The position numbers and the translations under genes were made by a program. A stretch of 64,000 nucleotides of DNA from Mycobacteroides chelonae. Lineage in GTDB: Bacteria; Actinomycetota; Actinomycetes; Mycobacteriales; Mycobacteriaceae. Under the pieces are notes generated by a model. The model did not search any database. It saw only the letters and a list, made by a program, of their open reading frames with translations, and had not been told where the DNA came from. How positions within the stretch are numbered: position 1 is the stretch's first letter; the number at the start of each line of letters is the position of its first letter. This document shows positions 33,578 through 41,792 of this stretch, in pieces. The stretch is from NCBI GenBank assembly GCA_014204435.1, contig JACHLF010000005.1, positions 62,001 through 126,000 on the forward strand. Reading direction: 5' to 3'.

Positions 33578-35029
33578 CTATGTTTCCCGCTGATCCAGGG
33601 TGACCTGGACCGTGCGCGACGCTCCCGACGGGTCGCGGTAGGTGAGGGTCATACTGTCGCCCGGAGCCCGAGAACGTACCGCGGCCAGCAGCGCCTCGGG
33701 GCCGTCGATGACCTGGTTGTCGACCTTCGTGATCACCGCGCCCGTGGGAAGGCCCGCCGCCGCCGCCGCGCTACCGCGCACAACTCCTGCGACCACCGCG
33801 CCCTGGGTGTCCTCACCGGAACCCAGTTGTACGCCCAGCGAGGCATGCCGCACCGTGCCGGTCGCGACTAACTCATCGGCGATGCGCGTGGCCTGATCCA
33901 CCGGGATGGCGAAGCCCAGCCCGATCGATCCGGCCTGCCCGCCCCCTTGCGAATCCTGGCCGCTGGACAACGAGGCTATCGCCGTGTTTACGCCGATGAG
34001 GGCGCCGTTCATATCGACGAGTGCACCGCCGGAGTTGCCGGGGTTGATGGCCGCATCTGTTTGGATAGCGCTCATCATCGAATGCTGGCCGCTCTGCTCA
34101 TCGCCGGTACTGACCGGGCGACCGAGAGCGCTGATGATGCCCGTTGTCACGGTGCCCTGCAGGCCCAGCGGCGACCCGATGGCGACCACGTTCTGCCCCA
34201 CCTTCAGGCTTTTCGACGAACCGATGGTGATGGGCGTGAGGTCGGAGACGCCCTGAGCGCGGACCACCGCGATGTCGTCATCGGGGTCGGAACCGACGAC
34301 GGTGAAGGGCACCGAGCGACCGTCCGCCAGTGTCACGGTCGCCGTGACTCCATCACCCCCGCGGGCGGGCGGACGGGTGATATGCCAATCGGGGGCGTCC
34401 AGTTCCTGGCCGTCTCGGTCGCCGCCGGGCAGCCGTTCTCCGGGCAGCATGCCCGGCGGAAGGTTCATAAGGGGACCGCGGGGTGCGGCGGTGGCCCGCG
34501 AGGGGCTCGAGTGACCCGCACGCAAGCCCGCCACGACGTGACTGTTGGTCAGGATCAATCCGTCCGCGCTCAGCACGATGCCCGAGCCCTCTTCTTGCTG
34601 CTGCCCGCTTCGAATCTGCAATTGCACCACGCTGGGTAGCACCTTGGCCGACACTTGTTCGACCGAGCCCGCTAGGGCCGCGCTGCCGGGCTTACCGAGA
34701 ATGGAACCCGTTGGAAGTGAGGGATTTCCAGCAATACCAGGGTTGGACACCTGCGCTATGGGCGCGGGGCGGGGAGAACGGTTTACCACCACGACCGCCG
34801 TGGCGACACTGGCGCCGATGGCCACCACCATGGCACCGGCGGTCAGGCCGAAGGTGCGAATACGCCTTCGGTGCAACAGTTTCGGATCATGTTCAGCTTG
34901 ATACGGAAAGGCCGTGCCGTAGACGTGACACATCGGGGCCGCACCGGACGGACCGTGCACCTTCCGGTAACCGTGCTGTCCTAAAGGGAATTCATCTCCA
35001 TACGGCGGGTGCCCAGGCTGGTAGATCAT
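33578..35029 (-). CDS. HtrA/DegP-family membrane serine protease with PDZ domain
   Basis: 483 residues. A Pro/Gly/Tyr-rich cytosolic N-terminus, one transmembrane helix (AGAMVVAIGASVATAVVVV), an extracytoplasmic trypsin-like domain with His164 (TNSHVVAG), Asp252 (DPDDDIAVV) and Ser333 (NPGNSGGALV), and a C-terminal PDZ domain (SLGVQLGSG ... AGLPTGAVITKVDNQ). A Gly/Pro/Arg-rich insertion of about 60 residues follows the His strand. The protease would handle misfolded exported proteins, like mycobacterial PepD/HtrA. ATG 35029 has AAGGAAACGCC upstream and is preferred to ATG 35050. Confidence 0.92.
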   Translation of the reverse strand: MIYQPGHPPYGDEFPLGQHGYRKVHGPSGAAPMCHVYGTAFPYQAEHDPKLLHRRRIRTFGLTAGAMVVAIGASVATAVVVVNRSPRPAPIAQVSNPGIAGNPSLPTGSILGKPGSAALAGSVEQVSAKVLPSVVQLQIRSGQQQEEGSGIVLSADGLILTNSHVVAGLRAGHSSPSRATAAPRGPLMNLPPGMLPGERLPGGDRDGQELDAPDWHITRPPARGGDGVTATVTLADGRSVPFTVVGSDPDDDIAVVRAQGVSDLTPITIGSSKSLKVGQNVVAIGSPLGLQGTVTTGIISALGRPVSTGDEQSGQHSMMSAIQTDAAINPGNSGGALVDMNGALIGVNTAIASLSSGQDSQGGGQAGSIGLGFAIPVDQATRIADELVATGTVRHASLGVQLGSGEDTQGAVVAGVVRGSAAAAAGLPTGAVITKVDNQVIDGPEALLAAVRSRAPGDSMTLTYRDPSGASRTVQVTLDQRET

Positions 35030-35464
35030 TGGCGTTTCCTTCTTCCTCAATATGCCGTCGGCACTCGCCGCACCTGATGCGCACTGTCACAATGCCTGCA
35101 CCCGCTGAGGCCATGCTGAGAATTTCCTCGCTGCTAGCCAAGACTTTCCCCGGACGGCGCCCGGCGCGCATCGCCTCGGTAACTTCGTACACCTGTTGGG
35201 GGGCTAGTCGTCTGAGCTAGGGCAGACCAGATCGACCCGCGGCACCGTGAACGGTCCCCGATAACCCCTCCAGCCCCCTGGCGGGGCCATCGGAACAAAG
35301 CCGCGGGGCCGCCAGGGAAACGGTGGATCTGGAGGAAAGACGCCAGCTTTGGGTGCTGATGCGCAGGAGTTGGATGACTTGTTCATCGTGGGCTAGCCGA
35401 ACACGCAGGCCCTCGTTGGATTGCCGCTCCGCGATTCCGGTAGGTCGTGCTAGCCGCTTAGAGA
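35030..35464. other. Stretch with two doubtful small reverse-strand frames
   Basis: 435 bp between the HtrA start and the TetR stop. Two minus-strand frames could be small genes. 35192-34992 (66 residues, IRCGECRRHIEEEG) overlaps the htrA start. 35386-35204 (60 residues, Pro/Trp/Gly-rich, PWRPRGFVPMAPPGGWRGY) stands alone. Neither has a convincing ribosome site or a known family; I do not assign them as genes. Confidence 0.35.
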
Positions 35465-36094
35465 TTAGAGATTGGGCTTGATCGCCCTGGCCGCAACGGT
35501 CGCCATCGTTGCTATCTCGTCGATGAGGTCGGATCTGGACAGCTCGATGGTCCCGTCAATCCAGTCGATAACGGCTTGTGCGGTGCCTACGACAATGACC
35601 AAGGCCACAACGTTGAGCCGCTCGCGTTCTCGGGGCGTGCCCTCAACATCAACGAGCACGGTTTCAATCAGCAGTCCGGCGAGCCTGCGCTCGGCACACC
35701 CTAGAGTTCCGGCGAGAAGGTCACTACCAAGGACGTCGACAAACAGTCGCGCGTTGCGAGGGTCTTCGACGAGCAGAGTTATGACACTGCCAATCGCTTC
35801 ACGCATCCGCTGCAGCAAATCCACTCCCGAACCTGCTACAGAGCCTATGGCGACTGCGATGATTTGTTCGATGAGGCGTTCGGCAAGGACGGCGAATACC
35901 TCATCGCGGGTATTGAAGTGTTCGTAGAAGTATTTCTTGGACAACCCCGCCTGTGCGCAGATCGCGCTAATCGTTGTCTCTGAAATCCCTCGTGTGGCAA
36001 CCATGCTCAGAGATGCATCGAGCAGCGCCGCGCGTCGTTGGGTGCGCCGATCGTTGGCACTGACTCCGCGGAAGGGCCGCACAACCTCTGTCAT
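35465..36094 (-). CDS. TetR-family regulator of the P450 cassette
   Basis: 209 residues. The N-terminal helix-turn-helix is RRAALLDASLSMVATRGI ... TTISAICAQAGLSKKYFYEHFNTRDEVF; the rest is the helical ligand-binding domain. It is divergent from the ferredoxin-P450-reductase genes, with 225 bp between starts, and probably represses them in response to the hydrocarbon or its product. ATG 36094 is chosen; ATG 36133 adds a Cys-rich leader not seen in TetR proteins. Codon use is less GC-biased than in neighbouring core genes, as for the rest of the cassette. Confidence 0.85.
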   Translation of the reverse strand: MTEVVRPFRGVSANDRRTQRRAALLDASLSMVATRGISETTISAICAQAGLSKKYFYEHFNTRDEVFAVLAERLIEQIIAVAIGSVAGSGVDLLQRMREAIGSVITLLVEDPRNARLFVDVLGSDLLAGTLGCAERRLAGLLIETVLVDVEGTPRERERLNVVALVIVVGTAQAVIDWIDGTIELSRSDLIDEIATMATVAARAIKPNL

Positions 36095-36137
36095 GCGCCC
36101 ATCTTGACACACGCGACACCGACACCCTACCATTCCT

Positions 36138-36153
36138 GGAACCGCTTAGTTCC
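36138..36153. promoter_or_regulatory. GGAAC-N6-GTTCC dyad in the TetR/ferredoxin divergent promoter
   Basis: A perfect inverted repeat (GGAAC-CGCTTA-GTTCC) lies 44 bp upstream of the tetR start and 167 bp before the ferredoxin start. It is a plausible operator for the adjacent TetR. The rest of 36095-36319 shows no gene. Confidence 0.5.
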
Positions 36154-36319
36154 CACTTATGCTGGGTTGTACTTGCGGTTGATGTTGCACAGCCAAAGGA
36201 GGCTCTGATGTCGCACGAGGTGCGGGCATATGCCTCCAACTCCACTGTCGGCGATTGCAGGACTGACGTTGTTACCGCTCCAGCCCGATCACGGTTGCCC
36301 TCCAAGCAAAGGCTAAGAC

Positions 36320-36640
36320 ATGGGTAAAATCATTTTCCTCTCACATGACGGCGTACCGCATGAAGCCCCGATCGTCGAGGGAATGTCATTAATGCAGATC
36401 GCAACCAGTAATGCGGTCGCAGGTATAGATGGTGATTGCGGCGGCGAATGCGCTTGCGGCACATGTCATGTCATTGTCGAGAGCCAGTCGCTGAGCTTAA
36501 TCAACGAGCAGAGCGACGAGGAAGCTCAGATGCTCGAGATGACACCCGACCGTCAACAGACCTCGCGTTTAGCCTGCCAAATCAAAGTCTGCGCAGCGAT
36601 GGACGGCATGGTGGTCCGTCTCCCCGAATTCCAGATGTAG
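36320..36640 (+). CDS. [2Fe-2S] ferredoxin of the P450 system
   Basis: 106 residues, putidaredoxin/adrenodoxin type. The cluster ligands Cys40, Cys46 and Cys49 (GDCGGECACGTCHV) follow C-x5-C-x2-C, with the fourth Cys in RLACQIKV near residue 86. It shuttles electrons from the reductase at 38093 to the P450 encoded next. A full-length standalone ferredoxin. ATG 36320; the neighbouring P450 gene starts 39 nt downstream. Confidence 0.93.
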   Translation: MGKIIFLSHDGVPHEAPIVEGMSLMQIATSNAVAGIDGDCGGECACGTCHVIVESQSLSLINEQSDEEAQMLEMTPDRQQTSRLACQIKVCAAMDGMVVRLPEFQM

Positions 36641-36679
36641 ATCAGACACTCATCCGATCGAGGGCAAGGTAGCGAGCTT

Positions 36680-38068
36680 ATGAGCATTTTCACCGACGTG
36701 TTGGACAAGGCACGGTCGAACGTCCCTCTGGACTTACAGATTCGCGGAGGGCACCTCTACACGAAAGCCAAACGTGCCGCGTTCAAAAGCGCCAGGCCAC
36801 CGGTCTTTCTCGAATCGGAAATTCCCGATGTCGCAGAATTGACGCTTTCGCAGATCGATGTCAGCAATCCTTTCCTCTACCGTCAAGGTCGTTGGCTGTC
36901 CTACTTTCAACGGCTACGTGACGAAGCGCCCGTGCATTACCAACGGAACAGCCCGTTTGGGCCCTTTTGGTCGGTTACCCGCTATGAGGACATCCTTGCC
37001 GTCGACAAGGACCATCAGACATTCTCGGCCGAGCCTTACATCATCCTTGGGCGCCCGCCGGAGCTTCTCGATGTGAAGATGTTCATCGCGATGGACCCGC
37101 CCAAACACGATGTTCAGCGCCAAGCCGTACAAGATGTGGTCGCGCCCAGGAATCTCAAAGAGCTGGAGAGTCTGATCCGTGCGCGAACACAAGAGGTGCT
37201 CGACAGTCTGCCGATCAGTGAGCCTATTGATTGGGTGGACAGGGTGTCCAAGGAGCTGACCTCCAGGATGCTCGCCACGTTGTTGGACTACCCGTATGAG
37301 AAGCGACGTCGACTGACAGAGATGTCCGATGTGGCCTCAGGCAGCTCGGAGGCGACGGGCGGCTCGTCCGACATCGAGGAAGTCTGGAAAGCAGCGCTGG
37401 AAATGTCCAAAGAGGCACTGGCACTGTGGCGCGACAAGGCCGCACGGATCGCGGCCGGCGAGGAACCCGGTTTCGACCTCATCAGCATGCTGTTGTCGCA
37501 TGAGGACACCAAGGATCTGATCGATCGTCCGATGGAGTTCATCGGCAACCTGACGTTGTTGGTCGTCGGGGGTAATGACACCACTCGGAATACGATGACT
37601 GGCGGAGTGTTGGCGCTGAACACGTTCCCGGACGAGTTCGCAAAGCTCAAAGCCGATCCAGCATTGATCCCCAACATGGTGTCCGAGATCATTCGTTGGC
37701 AGACACCGTTGGCCTACATGTGTCGCATCGCCGCGGAAGACGCAGTGCTCAACGGGCAGTTCATCCGCAAAGGCGACAAGCTGGTGATGTGGTACGCATC
37801 GGGCAACCGCGATGAGCGGCACTTCGAGCGTCCGGACGAGTTCATCATCGATCGCGCCAACGCGCGCAGCCACGTTTCGTTCGGCTTCGGTGTTCACCGG
37901 TGCATGGGTAACCGGCTAGCCGAAATGCAGTTGCGAATCCTCTGGGAAGAACTGCTCGAACGTTTCGAGGACATCGAGGTCCTACAGGAACCAAAGATCG
38001 TGCAATCCAACTTAATTCGTGGCTATTCGAAGATGATGGTCAAACTCACGAAGAAGTCGCCGGCTTGA
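36680..38068 (+). CDS. Cytochrome P450, CYP153-like (probable alkane terminal hydroxylase)
   Basis: 462 residues, soluble bacterial class I P450. I-helix GGNDTTRN (around 298-305) with the acid-Thr pair, the ExxR motif EIIRWQTP, and the heme ligand Cys near 408 in FGFGVHRCMGNRLAE. The segment FIAMDPPKHDVQRQAVQDVVAP is typical of CYP153 enzymes, which hydroxylate terminal carbons of medium-chain alkanes and fatty acids. The layout ferredoxin-CYP153-ferredoxin reductase is also that of known CYP153 operons of actinobacteria. Together they form a complete electron chain. Confidence 0.9.
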   Translation: MSIFTDVLDKARSNVPLDLQIRGGHLYTKAKRAAFKSARPPVFLESEIPDVAELTLSQIDVSNPFLYRQGRWLSYFQRLRDEAPVHYQRNSPFGPFWSVTRYEDILAVDKDHQTFSAEPYIILGRPPELLDVKMFIAMDPPKHDVQRQAVQDVVAPRNLKELESLIRARTQEVLDSLPISEPIDWVDRVSKELTSRMLATLLDYPYEKRRRLTEMSDVASGSSEATGGSSDIEEVWKAALEMSKEALALWRDKAARIAAGEEPGFDLISMLLSHEDTKDLIDRPMEFIGNLTLLVVGGNDTTRNTMTGGVLALNTFPDEFAKLKADPALIPNMVSEIIRWQTPLAYMCRIAAEDAVLNGQFIRKGDKLVMWYASGNRDERHFERPDEFIIDRANARSHVSFGFGVHRCMGNRLAEMQLRILWEELLERFEDIEVLQEPKIVQSNLIRGYSKMMVKLTKKSPA

Positions 38069-38092
38069 CCACATGCGAGGGAGAAGCTCTCT

Positions 38093-39307
38093 ATGGAAAA
38101 AGGCCGCGCGATCATCGTCGGAGGCAGCCATGCCGGCGCCCAGCTCTGCGTCAGCCTGCGTCAGGAAGGCTGGGAAGGCGAAATACTGGTTGTCGGCGAC
38201 GAGCCAACCCTGCCTTACCATCGCCCGCCGCTGTCGAAAAGCTACTTGTCTGGTAAGTCCAGCATTGTTGACTTGCTCATTCGCCCGCCCAGATTCTATG
38301 AGCAACAAAACATCGATATCCGTCATGCCAGGGTTGAAGTCATCCATCGTCGAGCACGGACCATCACGCTCGACGATGGCGAGGAAATCGGCTACGACAA
38401 GCTAGCACTGTGTGTGGGCGCTCGCCCGCGACGTCTGGCTGTAGAGGGTGCGGAACTGACAGGCGTGCATTACCTGCGCACCGTGGCCGACGTTGAAGCC
38501 ATTCGCTACAGATTGAGCAAGACCCGCCGCGTCGTCATCATCGGTGCCGGTTACGTCGGATTGGAGACTGCCGCCTCGCTGCGTGCTCTGGGTATCGAGG
38601 TAACGATTCTAGAGAGCGCTGAACGTGTGCTGCAGAGAGCCACAGCGCCAGAAGTGTCGCGGTTCTACGCGCGCGTGCACAACGAGCAAGGCGTCGAAGT
38701 ACTCACCGGAGTTTCTGTCGTTGCCATCGAGGGCCACGACAGAGTACGCGGAGTGCGTCTGGCCGAAGGTCGATTCATCGACGCCGATCTTGTCATCGTC
38801 GGGATCGGCGTTATCCCCAATACCGAGTTAGCCGAGGCCGCCGGCATATCGGTGGACAACGGCATCGTGATTGACAACGCCGGCCTTACCAATGACCCGG
38901 ACATAGTCGCCGCGGGCGATTGCGCTAACTACCTTGCACCCCGCTACCGCCGCCGCCTGCGCCTCGAATCGGTGCCCAATGCGGGCGAACACGCCAAGGT
39001 GGCGGCCGCAACTCTGTGCGGCAAAGCTAAGACAATCTCCGCACTGCCCTGGTTCTGGTCCGACCAGTACGAACTCAAACTACAGATCGCGGGGCTCAAC
39101 GACGGTTACGACGAGTTGGTACTTCGTGGAGATCCAGACGCTGGCCGTAGTTTTGCCTGTTTCTATTTGAAGCAGGGCGAGATGATAGCGGCCGATTGCA
39201 TCAACCGGCCCAAAGAATTCATGTACAGCCGCCGACTCATCGCTGAGCGGCTATCGATAGACCGCGAGCTGCTGGCCGATCCCGAAAGGCCGTGGCCCGC
39301 CCCCTGA
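38093..39307 (+). CDS. NAD(P)H-dependent ferredoxin reductase (FAD)
   Basis: 404 residues, putidaredoxin-reductase type. N-terminal FAD motif (AIIVGGSHAGAQLC), YHRPPLSKSYLSG, the NAD-binding GAGYVGLETAASL near residue 150, and the second FAD motif VAAGDCANY near 280. It reduces the ferredoxin at 36320 for the P450. It starts 24 nt after the P450 stop on the same strand, so the three form one operon. Confidence 0.93.
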   Translation: MEKGRAIIVGGSHAGAQLCVSLRQEGWEGEILVVGDEPTLPYHRPPLSKSYLSGKSSIVDLLIRPPRFYEQQNIDIRHARVEVIHRRARTITLDDGEEIGYDKLALCVGARPRRLAVEGAELTGVHYLRTVADVEAIRYRLSKTRRVVIIGAGYVGLETAASLRALGIEVTILESAERVLQRATAPEVSRFYARVHNEQGVEVLTGVSVVAIEGHDRVRGVRLAEGRFIDADLVIVGIGVIPNTELAEAAGISVDNGIVIDNAGLTNDPDIVAAGDCANYLAPRYRRRLRLESVPNAGEHAKVAAATLCGKAKTISALPWFWSDQYELKLQIAGLNDGYDELVLRGDPDAGRSFACFYLKQGEMIAADCINRPKEFMYSRRLIAERLSIDRELLADPERPWPAP

Positions 39308-39981
39308 TCGCTGTGCGGTTACCGCGCCGTGCACAAACAACGGCACTACGGTCCCGCCAATCACATCCAGTGCCTCTCCACGTTCGTCGGAGCTTGACCG
39401 GGTCTTTCCGAGATTTCGGTGTACGTGACGGTTTGCCTAGCCTAGGTTGAGGTCGGGCATTATCTCGGCGAATGCTACTGCGAACATGTTCAACGCGAGC
39501 TTCCAGCGGACCACTCAAGGTTGCTGGCCGGTGCCTTTCAGGGCGAGGGAACGATCGCCAGGTAGAGGCATTTGAGTGCGGCCTGCGCGGAGGGGGGAAT
39601 GTCCGCGAGCGCGCCTTGAGAGCCCGCCAGTATCTCACTTTCTGTGATCCAATGGCGTTGGTAGAAAACAGAACTCGATGCTTAACCCCGCCTGCGGCCA
39701 CAATCCACCGCATCCTGCTCCGCCCAACGCCGCGGATACGGCTCGCTGATCGCGAGATTTCACACCATATGAGCAACCGATTCACCCTCTCCAACCAGAC
39801 TCAGACCACGGCGCCAAAGCTCCGGTTGATTGGCAGCAGTCGTCGTGCGGACTCCTCTGCGAGACGATCCACTCGCCTCAGCATCGGTATCCGGGAAACC
39901 AGGTCAAGTTCCTGTTCGGTAGACTTCTTGGTCGAGACATCTGCTGGCCCCAACAAACAGACTGTTTCACCCTCGCCGATC
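39308..39981. other. Stretch without intact genes, holding an IS remnant
   Basis: 674 bp between the reductase gene and tRNA-Gly. Apart from the degenerate transposase 3' end (39437-39690) I see no coding frame with a ribosome site. The last ~280 bp shows nothing recognisable. Confidence 0.6.
39437..39690 (-). mobile_element. 3' remnant of an IS256-family (mutator) transposase gene
   Basis: On the minus strand three frames in order recreate the end of an actinobacterial IS256-type transposase. VLFSTNAIGSQK...RALKARS matches the usual TTNAIESVN...RRAVKARG. ALADIPPSAQAALKCLYLAI matches FPNEQAALKCLYLA. KGTGQQP, a stop, then RWKLALNMFAVAF matches TGKG...RWTMRWKAALNAFAITF, and the frame ends at the TAG 39437-39439. 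At least two frameshifts and one internal stop are present; no terminal inverted repeats were found. It marks past transposition between the P450 cassette and the tRNA. Confidence 0.7.
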
Positions 39982-40055
39982 GCCGATGTAGTTCAATGGC
40001 AGAACATCAGCTTCCCAAGCTGAATACGCGGGTTCGATTCCCGTCATCGGCTCCA
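39982..40055 (+). tRNA. tRNA-Gly (anticodon CCC), CCA encoded
   Basis: The acceptor stem pairs GCCGATG with CATCGGC, the D arm is GTTC/GAAC, the anticodon arm is TCAGC-TTCCCAA-GCTGA with anticodon CCC, and the T arm is GCGGG-TTCGATT-CCCGT. The discriminator T is followed by an encoded CCA. All four arms fold, so the gene is intact. Its 3' half is the left copy of the 45-bp repeat bounding the island. Confidence 0.95.
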
Positions 40056-40056
40056 C
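40012..40056 (+). repeat. Left attachment-type repeat (within tRNA-Gly)
   Basis: 45 bp from the anticodon loop to one base past the CCA. It recurs at 46949-46993 with a single mismatch (C at 40020, T at 46957). This is the signature of an element that integrated in the tRNA 3' end and rebuilt it. Confidence 0.88.
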
Positions 40057-40197
40057 TATTTTCACCTGGTAGCGGGCGTGTTAGCGCTAGCTCGAAGCCG
40101 AAGCGCCCTTATTCGTCCCTTGTCCCGCGCGCTGGGCTTTCCCTGGAGTAGGGCGTCAATTCCTGCTCTGGTTCGGCGGGGCATAGCGTGTTCCCGT

Positions 40198-40932
40198 ATG
40201 GCATCCGTCCTCCAACACCCAGACCAACAGATACGCGATTACACACTGCCTTTGGTGCGCGTATCGCGGTCAAAGCAGGGTTGGGTTATCAAACAAATTA
40301 TGGGCACCGGATTTCTCCTCGAAGACACACGCGGGCTTGGGGTGACCGCGCGGCATGTCATGCGGGATCTCGCCGACGCATCGGTGGATACCGATGCCAT
40401 TCCGGCTGCATTGTTCGCGCCGCCATCAGGCGGTTGGGAGTTCCGGCGGGTGGTCGCTCATGAGCTTCACCCATCTGAGGACGCAGCCCTCTTTCGTCTA
40501 GAAGACGACGACTACTTCTCTCCATATTCATTGGTCGCGGATGAGCAATACGCGTCCGCGCACTACGCGCTATGGGGCTATCCCGAAGACATTCAGCACG
40601 AAAAAATGGGTGAAGGTGGCGGACTCAGGCCGGACTTGGTCTACTCGGAGGGCCACATCCGCCGTCGCATCTCAGGTTCATTACCGATAAGAACGATTCC
40701 AGGGGAAAGCTTCTTCGAACTAAGCACTCCCGCCGGATCGTGCTGTTCAGGAGCACCCGTTTCAATCTGCGGACCAAAGATCTGGAGCATCGTTGGCATC
40801 TACGTCGGCGAGCTGCGCAATGAAGCGAACACTCTTGCGGTGGGGTATGCGACTCGCGCCGCCGCGCTCGTCGAGAGGTGGCCGGCGCTGTTCACTAACG
40901 ACACCGACAGTTCGTCCGTATGCCCCGCTTAA
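40198..40932 (+). CDS. Trypsin-like serine protease domain protein
   Basis: 244 residues with no signal peptide. Catalytic triad candidates: His in LGVTARHVMRD, Asp in HPSEDAALFRLED, Ser in GSCCSGAPVS (GxSG-like). The pattern is a chymotrypsin-fold protease alone, as in many defence or regulatory proteases of bacteria. Start ATG 40198; the frame is open to 40078 but shows only Arg/Ala-rich sequence there. Codon use differs from core neighbours. It stands alone on the plus strand of the island, 150 bp after the tRNA. Function unknown; cytosolic. Confidence 0.75.
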   Translation: MASVLQHPDQQIRDYTLPLVRVSRSKQGWVIKQIMGTGFLLEDTRGLGVTARHVMRDLADASVDTDAIPAALFAPPSGGWEFRRVVAHELHPSEDAALFRLEDDDYFSPYSLVADEQYASAHYALWGYPEDIQHEKMGEGGGLRPDLVYSEGHIRRRISGSLPIRTIPGESFFELSTPAGSCCSGAPVSICGPKIWSIVGIYVGELRNEANTLAVGYATRAAALVERWPALFTNDTDSSSVCPA

Positions 40933-41071
40933 CCCTCGCCTAACCCCAAAGCGGTACAACATTATCCGGCTTTGGTGCATCCAAGGCGTCGAGTGCCGCC
41001 ATCGCATCGCTGTGGTCGTCGGTGTCGAACAGGTGCGTGTAGATGTGACAGCGAGGGCGACCGAGCACCGG

Positions 41072-41272
41072 CCAGCTTAGAGCGGGTACTTTCGCGGTTA
41101 GCCGCGCTTGCCGAAAAACGCGGCTGCGCCGAGCGCTGTTATTACTGGTACACCGGCGACCCGGTGGGCATGGCCTACTTCGTCACCCCCCAAAGAATTG
41201 ATCACTCCGGGCGGTGTTGACGTGCGCGAACTCGGTACAGGCGATCAATGGTTTGACGCGCAACCTGACTGA
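41072..41272 (+). pseudogene. C-terminal fragment of an unknown gene, frameshifted in a C6 tract
   Basis: One frame gives LERVLSRLAALAEKRGC and CYYWYTGDPVGMAYFVTP; the next gives KELITPGGVDVRELGTGDQWFDAQPD and a TGA at 41270-41272. They meet at six C residues (41186-41191); five would join them as VTPKELITPGG. No start codon with support is seen upstream, so only the 3' end of the gene remains. The family is not recognised. Confidence 0.5.
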
Positions 41273-41300
41273 ATCGCCAAGCACTACAGGCGGTTCGAGT

Positions 41301-41783
41301 TCACTGCCAGTTCACGGGTGGATGGCACCAGGTGTAGAAGGCTCGTGCTTGATCGGCAGCCCACTCGTTCAGTGTCGATTCGCAGCCGCGTGACAAGACG
41401 CCGTGTGCTTCCTCGAACAGATCCCGCGCCGGTGCCAACAGGTCGAAATCGATGTCCTCCAGTCGTCCGGGTATCGGCGGACGCGCTGGCGGAGTCATTG
41501 ACGCCGCAAACCCTGCAGCATCGTCACATACGGCGACTTCTCCGGCGAGATAGTTGGCATACATCTGGTTGGTCGCCCTAGTCGTCACCGCCCGCCGACG
41601 CAGATTCTCGGCCTGCCAACCGATCAGATCAGCCATCCCCTGCAATCGGGCAGCATCCTCAACCGTGAGGCAATAACGTTGCGCATCATCGCAATACACC
41701 TCAAGCTGCCACACTACCGATTCATACAACCCGGCAGCTAACTCCAGTCGGATCGGATCGAGTTGAGGCTGCGGCTTAATCAT
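41301..41783 (-). CDS. Hypothetical protein, last gene of the island cassette
   Basis: 160 residues, soluble, largely helical, with scattered Cys (VYCDDAQRYCLTVEDAARLQ ... HGVLSRGCESTLNEW ... FYTWCHPPVNWQ). No signal peptide or membrane helix. ATG 41783 lies 9 nt after the stop of the upstream lipoprotein gene, so it belongs to the cassette. Small proteins at the end of secreted-effector operons are often immunity or chaperone proteins; that is only a positional inference here. Confidence 0.65.
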   Translation of the reverse strand: MIKPQPQLDPIRLELAAGLYESVVWQLEVYCDDAQRYCLTVEDAARLQGMADLIGWQAENLRRRAVTTRATNQMYANYLAGEVAVCDDAAGFAASMTPPARPPIPGRLEDIDFDLLAPARDLFEEAHGVLSRGCESTLNEWAADQARAFYTWCHPPVNWQ

Positions 41784-41792
41784 GTTTGCAAG

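Noticed and set aside
34992..35386. Two small minus-strand genes upstream of htrA
   Set aside because: No ribosome site or family match, and the first overlaps the htrA start; kept only as a note.
39472..40023. Plus-strand frame reading into the tRNA-Gly gene
   Set aside because: It overlaps the tRNA and lies opposite the IS256 remnant; composition is not protein-like.
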